Part shown: positions 6,797 through 9,607 of the stretch, piece by piece | How the letters are laid out: every line of letters starts with the position of its first letter | How positions within the stretch are numbered: the stretch's first letter is position 1 | Origin: CAYMOV01 sp964392085 | Lineage (GTDB): Bacteria; Oederibacteriota; Muellerivitia; Muellerivitales; Muellerivitaceae | DNA length: 9,607 nucleotides | Assembly: GCA_964392085.1 (NCBI GenBank) | Contig: CAYMOV010000090.1 | Location: forward strand, 1-9,607 | Direction of reading: 5' to 3' | Notes under the pieces: generated by a model | The model's input: the letters and a program-made list of their open reading frames with translations, nothing else | What the model was told of the DNA's origin: nothing | Database searches by the model: none | Made by a program: the position numbers and the translations under genes

Positions 6797-7168
6797 TTAA
6801 TCCCCCAACAGCCCCGCCACGGTGGCGGCGAAGGTGCGGGTGTCGATGGGCTTGGGGAGGTAGGCGTCGCAGCCCGCGGCCATGGCCCTCGCGTCGTCTC
6901 CCTTCATGGCGTAGGCCGTCAGGGCCACCACCTTGATCCCCGCCGTGGCGGGGTCGGCCTTGAGGAGCCGGGTCACCTGGAGCCCATCCAGGCCAGGCAT
7001 CTGGAGGTCCATGAGGATGAGTCGGGGCCTGAAGTCCTTGAGGGCGGCGAGGGCCTCCTCGCCGTCGGCGGCGGTGCGGACCGCGTAACCCGCCTTCTCA
7101 AGCAGGACCCTCGCGAGCTTGAGGTTCACGGCGTTGTCGTCCACCACGAGGATGGCCTCACCCGGCAT
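6797..7168 (-). CDS. DivK-like single-domain response regulator
   Basis: This 123-residue protein is a stand-alone receiver. The acidic pair is D10/D11 (ILVVDDNAVN), the phosphoacceptor is D54 in LILMDLQMPGLDG, T84 lies in VALTAYAMKGDD, and K106 lies in GCDAYLPKPIDTRTF. The AMKGD and GC-AY--KP motifs are typical of Caulobacter-type DivK and of receivers that follow hybrid kinases. With no output domain, it most likely moves phosphate or modulates the kinase allosterically. Its ATG lies inside the last codons of the kinase gene (11-bp overlap, ATGCCGGGTGA), so the two are translationally coupled and probably partners. It is similar to the receiver at 4348-4767. Confidence 0.95.
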   Translation of the reverse strand: MPGEAILVVDDNAVNLKLARVLLEKAGYAVRTAADGEEALAALKDFRPRLILMDLQMPGLDGLQVTRLLKADPATAGIKVVALTAYAMKGDDARAMAAGCDAYLPKPIDTRTFAATVAGLLGD

Positions 7169-8387
7169 GGGCGTTGCCCTGGTGCTCGAGCGGCAGTTCG
7201 GCGGTGAAGACGCTGCCCCGGCCCAAAACGCTCCGCACCGACACGGACCCGCCCTGGGCCTCCACGATCCGCTTGGTCAGGGCCAACCCCAGGCCCGTGC
7301 CGCCGTACTTCTTGGAGCTCCCGGCGTCCAATTGCTGGAATTCGATGAACAGCTTGTGGAGGTCCCCCTCCCGGATGCCGATGCCGGTGTCCTCCACCTC
7401 AAGGGTGAAGCGGCCTTGGGCCCCGGGGGCCAGCCGCACCTCCACGCGCCCCCCCTCGGGCGTGAACTTCACGGCGTTGGACAGGTAGTTGTAGAGCACC
7501 TGCTTGAACTTCGACCCGTCAAGGAAGGCGGGGGGCAGGCCGGAGGCGACCGACAGGTCCACCGCAACCCGCTTGGCGGCCGACAGGCCCCGCACGATGT
7601 CGCGCACCTCGGCGGCGGTGCGGCCCAGGTCCAGGGCCTCGGGTCGGAATTCCATGCGGCCCGCCTCGACCTTGGTGAGGTCGAGCACGTCGTTGATGAG
7701 CTGGAGCAGGTGGCGCGCGCTGGTGAGGATGTCGTTCAGGTATTCCCGGTGTTCCTCGGACACCTCCCCGACCTTGCCGTCCACCATCAGCTCGGAGAAA
7801 CCGATAATGGCGTTGAGCGGGGTCCGGAGCTCGTGGGACATGTTGGCCAGGAACTCGCTCTTGAGGCGGTTGGCTTCGGCGATGCGGTGGTTCTCCTCCT
7901 CCAATTGCCGACGCCGGTCCGTGGTGTCCCGGATGGCGGCCGTCACGAAGACGCCCTGGGGCGTCTCGGTGGGGCTCAGGGAAATCTCCGCGGGGAACTC
8001 GGTGCCGTCCTTGCGCAGGGCGTAAAGGTCGAGGTTGGCGCCCATGGGCCGCGTCTTGGGGTTTGCGAAGTAGCCGCCCCGGTGGCCGGGGTGGCCGGCG
8101 CGGAACCGGTGGGGGATCAGCATTTCGATGGGTTGTCCCAGCATCTCGTCACGGGACCAGCCGAAGGTGGCCTCCACTTGGGCGTTCGCGAGGACGATCT
8201 TCCCGTCGCGGCCCACGATGACCATGGCGTCCGGCGCGGCTTCCAGGATGCCCCGGAACCGCGCCAGCTCCACCTCGGTTTCGTGGAGGCGTTTCCCGCC
8301 GTTCGGGGCGGTTTTCCGCGCCTTCCTGGCGGGCGTGCTTTTTCGGGAGGCGGGTTTTCGGGTGGGTTTCTTTCGGCGTTGGGGCAT
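7158..8387 (-). CDS. PAS-domain sensor histidine kinase (HisKA-HATPase)
   Basis: The protein has 409 residues. A basic low-complexity N-terminus (PQRRKKPTRKPASRKS and onward, to about residue 33) precedes a PAS domain at about 42-158 (GILEAAPDAMVIVGRDGKIV through YALRKDGTEFPAEISLSP). A short coiled linker leads to HisKA with H185 in SHELRTPLNAIIGFSE. The ATPase domain has the N box with N304 (YNYLSNAVKFTP), the G1 box DTGIG (333-337) and the G2 box GGTGLGL (362-368). There is no membrane segment or signal peptide, so it senses a cytoplasmic cue. No cofactor-binding residue is obvious in the PAS core. I chose the ATG at 8387 because GAGGGG lies about six bases upstream; the frame stays open to 8462 but crosses a candidate promoter and dyad. 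It overlaps the DivK-like receiver gene and probably also phosphorylates the NtrC-like protein. Confidence 0.95.
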   Translation of the reverse strand: MPQRRKKPTRKPASRKSTPARKARKTAPNGGKRLHETEVELARFRGILEAAPDAMVIVGRDGKIVLANAQVEATFGWSRDEMLGQPIEMLIPHRFRAGHPGHRGGYFANPKTRPMGANLDLYALRKDGTEFPAEISLSPTETPQGVFVTAAIRDTTDRRRQLEEENHRIAEANRLKSEFLANMSHELRTPLNAIIGFSELMVDGKVGEVSEEHREYLNDILTSARHLLQLINDVLDLTKVEAGRMEFRPEALDLGRTAAEVRDIVRGLSAAKRVAVDLSVASGLPPAFLDGSKFKQVLYNYLSNAVKFTPEGGRVEVRLAPGAQGRFTLEVEDTGIGIREGDLHKLFIEFQQLDAGSSKKYGGTGLGLALTKRIVEAQGGSVSVRSVLGRGSVFTAELPLEHQGNAHAG

Positions 8388-8434
8388 GGTCGTCCCCTCA
8401 GGACCTGTCTCAATGGTTGCGATGGATTTAGCCG

Positions 8435-8464
8435 ATTGTAGGTCGGTTATGACGGGAGTCACAA
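8435..8464 (-). promoter_or_regulatory. Candidate sigma-70-type promoter for the kinase operon
   Basis: On the minus strand a TTGTGA box (8464-8459) and a TACAAT box (8440-8435, five of six consensus bases) are 18 bases apart. The implied start near 8428 gives a leader of about 40 bases to the ATG at 8387. The -10 box forms one arm of the inverted repeat at 8435-8480, which suggests repressor control. Confidence 0.42.
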
Positions 8465-8480
8465 GGGGCGGGCCTACAAT
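8435..8480. promoter_or_regulatory. Inverted repeat with nested hairpin in the divergent intergenic region
   Basis: ATTGTAGGTC (8435-8444) and GGCCTACAAT (8471-8480) pair over ten bases with one G-T wobble. The 26-base interior holds TGAC-GGGA-GTCA, a four-pair stem with a GNRA-type loop when read on the plus strand. The arms flank and overlap the candidate kinase promoter. It could be a split operator at DNA level or a structured leader in RNA. It matches no riboswitch class I know. Confidence 0.45.
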
Positions 8481-8566
8481 TTACCGGGACTTCAGCCCTC
8501 AAAAAGCCTATCCCAGGACGTAAATTCAATTGGAAGGGGTCCGGTCGGGTTGTTTTTTACCTGAAC

Positions 8567-8587
8567 TTGATTGGTCCCCTCAATCGA
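8567..8587. promoter_or_regulatory. Short dyad upstream of the membrane-protein gene
   Basis: TTGATTG (8567-8573) and CAATCGA (8581-8587) are inverted repeats with one mismatch around a seven-base spacer, about 50 bases before the ATG at 8638. The half-site TTGAT recalls FNR-type boxes, but the spacing does not fit TTGAT-N4-ATCAA. No clear -10/-35 pair accompanies it. Confidence 0.25.
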
Positions 8588-8637
8588 CCTGATCGAGCCG
8601 TGCTAATAGTACCTAGGCATATTCCTGGGAGGAGTCC

Positions 8638-9447
8638 ATGAGCACCCAATTCACCCATACCCCCAAGCTCACCTACCCACTTGGACTCTTGGTGGCCTTG
8701 GTCAGCGCCGGGGGGCTCCTGATCCCGGGCCAATACGCCCGGGAGACGGCCAACTGGGCGGTCCAGGGTTACGCCCAGGACTGGGTCGATCTCGTCCTGC
8801 TGGCGCCGGTCCTTCTCCTCGCCACTTTCATGGCCCGAAGGGGAAGCCGGGTGGCGACCCTCGTCTTGGGCGGGGCCTTGGCCCAATCCCTCTATGGCTT
8901 CATCCTTTACACCTTCGCCGTTCACTACAACCGGTTGTTCCTGGCCTATTGCGCCTGCTTAGGGCTCTCGGTCTTCGGCTTGATCCTTTGGTGGCGCGAG
9001 ACGGGGGAGGACCAGGTGGCCTCCTGGTTCGACCCGTCCCGGTCCAACCGGATCCCCGCCTGGTTCCTGATCGTGACCGGGGCGTTGTTCCTCCTCATGT
9101 GGTTGAGCGAGGACCTGCCGGCGGTCCTGAACAACACCGTGCCCAAGAGTCTGGCCGACGGGGGGCTTTTCACCAACCCGGTGCACGTGTTGGACTACTC
9201 GTTCTTTCTGCCTTCCTTCCTTTTGGCGGGTATCCTTCTCCTCTGGAAGAAACCCCTGGGTTACCTTTATTTTCCGGTGATGCTGACCTTCTCGATCCTC
9301 ATGGGGACCACCGTGGGATTCCTCATCTGGTACATGGGCGTCAAGGGCGTGGCCGAGCCCGGCCCCATGCCCTGCGTCTTCGCGGCCGTGGTGGGGTTGT
9401 CCATCGTGGCGCTCTGCCTTTTCTTCCGTTCGATGAAGCGGACTTAA
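8638..9447 (+). CDS. Polytopic membrane protein of unknown function (about eight helices)
   Basis: This 269-residue protein is almost entirely hydrophobic. Likely membrane segments are near 13-30, 49-66, 72-93, 99-118, 140-157, 186-203, 207-233 and 244-263. Polar loops lie at 31-48 (GQYARETANWAVQGYAQDW), 119-139 and 158-185, and there is a basic C-terminal end (RSMKRT). There is no cleavable signal peptide, ATPase motif or known transporter signature. The conserved-looking loop acidic and aromatic residues (ARETANW, EDLPAVLNN) could matter for function. The ATG has a strong GGGAGGAG site five bases upstream. The gene diverges from the kinase operon across 250 bases that hold the dyads at 8435-8480 and 8567-8587. 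I do not recognise the family, so no function is given. Confidence 0.9.
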   Translation: MSTQFTHTPKLTYPLGLLVALVSAGGLLIPGQYARETANWAVQGYAQDWVDLVLLAPVLLLATFMARRGSRVATLVLGGALAQSLYGFILYTFAVHYNRLFLAYCACLGLSVFGLILWWRETGEDQVASWFDPSRSNRIPAWFLIVTGALFLLMWLSEDLPAVLNNTVPKSLADGGLFTNPVHVLDYSFFLPSFLLAGILLLWKKPLGYLYFPVMLTFSILMGTTVGFLIWYMGVKGVAEPGPMPCVFAAVVGLSIVALCLFFRSMKRT

Positions 9448-9539
9448 CCGGGGATCCGCGGCGCCTGAACCCTGAGGCCCGACTCGTTTTATTGTAAGAT
9501 TAGGCCAGCGACCCACCCCCCCTCCGCGAGGCCCCCTAG

Positions 9540-9607
9540 TTGAAAACCTTGGTGAAGAACCTCCTGGCCCTTTCGTTGCTCCTCTCCATCTGGATTCCCG
9601 TACTGGC
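9540..9607 (+). CDS. N-terminal signal peptide of a secreted protein (3' end outside window)
   Basis: The frame beginning TTG at 9540 reads MKTLVKNLLALSLLLSIWIP. It has a basic start, a long Leu/Ser hydrophobic core and an Ala near the likely cleavage site (PVLA), and it runs off the window edge. GAGG lies eight bases before the TTG. An in-frame GTG at 9552 (MKNLLALSLL) would also give a good signal peptide but has no Shine-Dalgarno. It is on the same strand as the membrane-protein gene, 92 bases downstream. Only 22 residues are visible, so the mature protein cannot be identified. Confidence 0.6.
   Translation, partial: MKTLVKNLLALSLLLSIWIPVL

Noticed and set aside
7119..8441. Plus-strand open frame of 440 residues, antisense to the kinase gene
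   Set aside because: The opposite strand has complete PAS, HisKA and ATPase motifs. The antisense product is a Gly/His/Val/Leu-rich shadow typical of GC-rich genes.
8600..8617. CTAATAG motif resembling the 3' end of 23S rRNA, and a palindrome CCTAGG
   Set aside because: The match is only a few bases, with no rRNA sequence around it. CCTAGG also occurs at 6629-6634, but a short palindrome is not enough for a site.
9448..9539. Possible terminator after the membrane-protein gene
   Set aside because: A GCCT/AGGC stem of four pairs near TTTTATTGT is too weak to call.

Overview
The window is GC-rich bacterial DNA. Its genes show a strong third-position G/C preference, which I used to separate real reading frames from antisense shadows. 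The gene set suggests a diderm bacterium: PAS-type histidine kinase, single-domain receivers, a sigma-54 activator, a near-consensus sigma-54 promoter and secreted proteins with classical signal peptides. I cannot name a lineage. Low similarity to familiar genomes and the dispersed intergenic repeats fit an uncultured or poorly sampled phylum, but that is inference.

Layout. Bases 3-302 (+) hold the C-terminal tail of a gene that enters from the left. Bases 573-1670 (+) encode a secreted glycoside hydrolase family 18 protein. The rest up to about 8.4 kb is on the minus strand. Read in the direction of transcription it runs: PAS histidine kinase (8387-7158), DivK-like receiver (7168-6797), a repeat element, an NtrC-type sigma-54 activator (6626-5247), a second copy of the repeat, then a regulatory region and a compact operon. 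That operon encodes a second single-domain receiver (4767-4348), a Crp/Fnr-family regulator with an unusual cysteine cluster (4337-3645), an unknown 144-aa protein (3645-3211), a thioredoxin-like protein with only one active-site cysteine (3209-2862), a thioredoxin-like protein with neither (2865-2479), and a small gene that appears frameshifted (2482-2298). A DinB-family gene (2235-1750) follows. To the right, on the plus strand, are an eight-helix membrane protein of unknown family (8638-9447) and the start of a secreted protein cut by the window edge (9540-9607).

How the parts may work together. The operon that begins with the receiver at 4767 has an almost perfect -24/-12 promoter (4806-4821). 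Two dyads lie upstream of it, and the neighbouring gene encodes a sigma-54 enhancer-binding protein. The simplest model is that the kinase signals through the DivK-like receiver and/or the NtrC-like protein, which then switches on the receiver / Crp-Fnr / thioredoxin-like operon. Four consecutive junctions in that operon are an overlap or a one-base gap (TGATG, TGACATG, ATGA, ATGA), so its products are probably made in fixed proportion. Thioredoxin folds without a working CXXC pair next to a cysteine-rich Crp/Fnr protein form the most novel-looking unit here. Its function is not known from the sequence.
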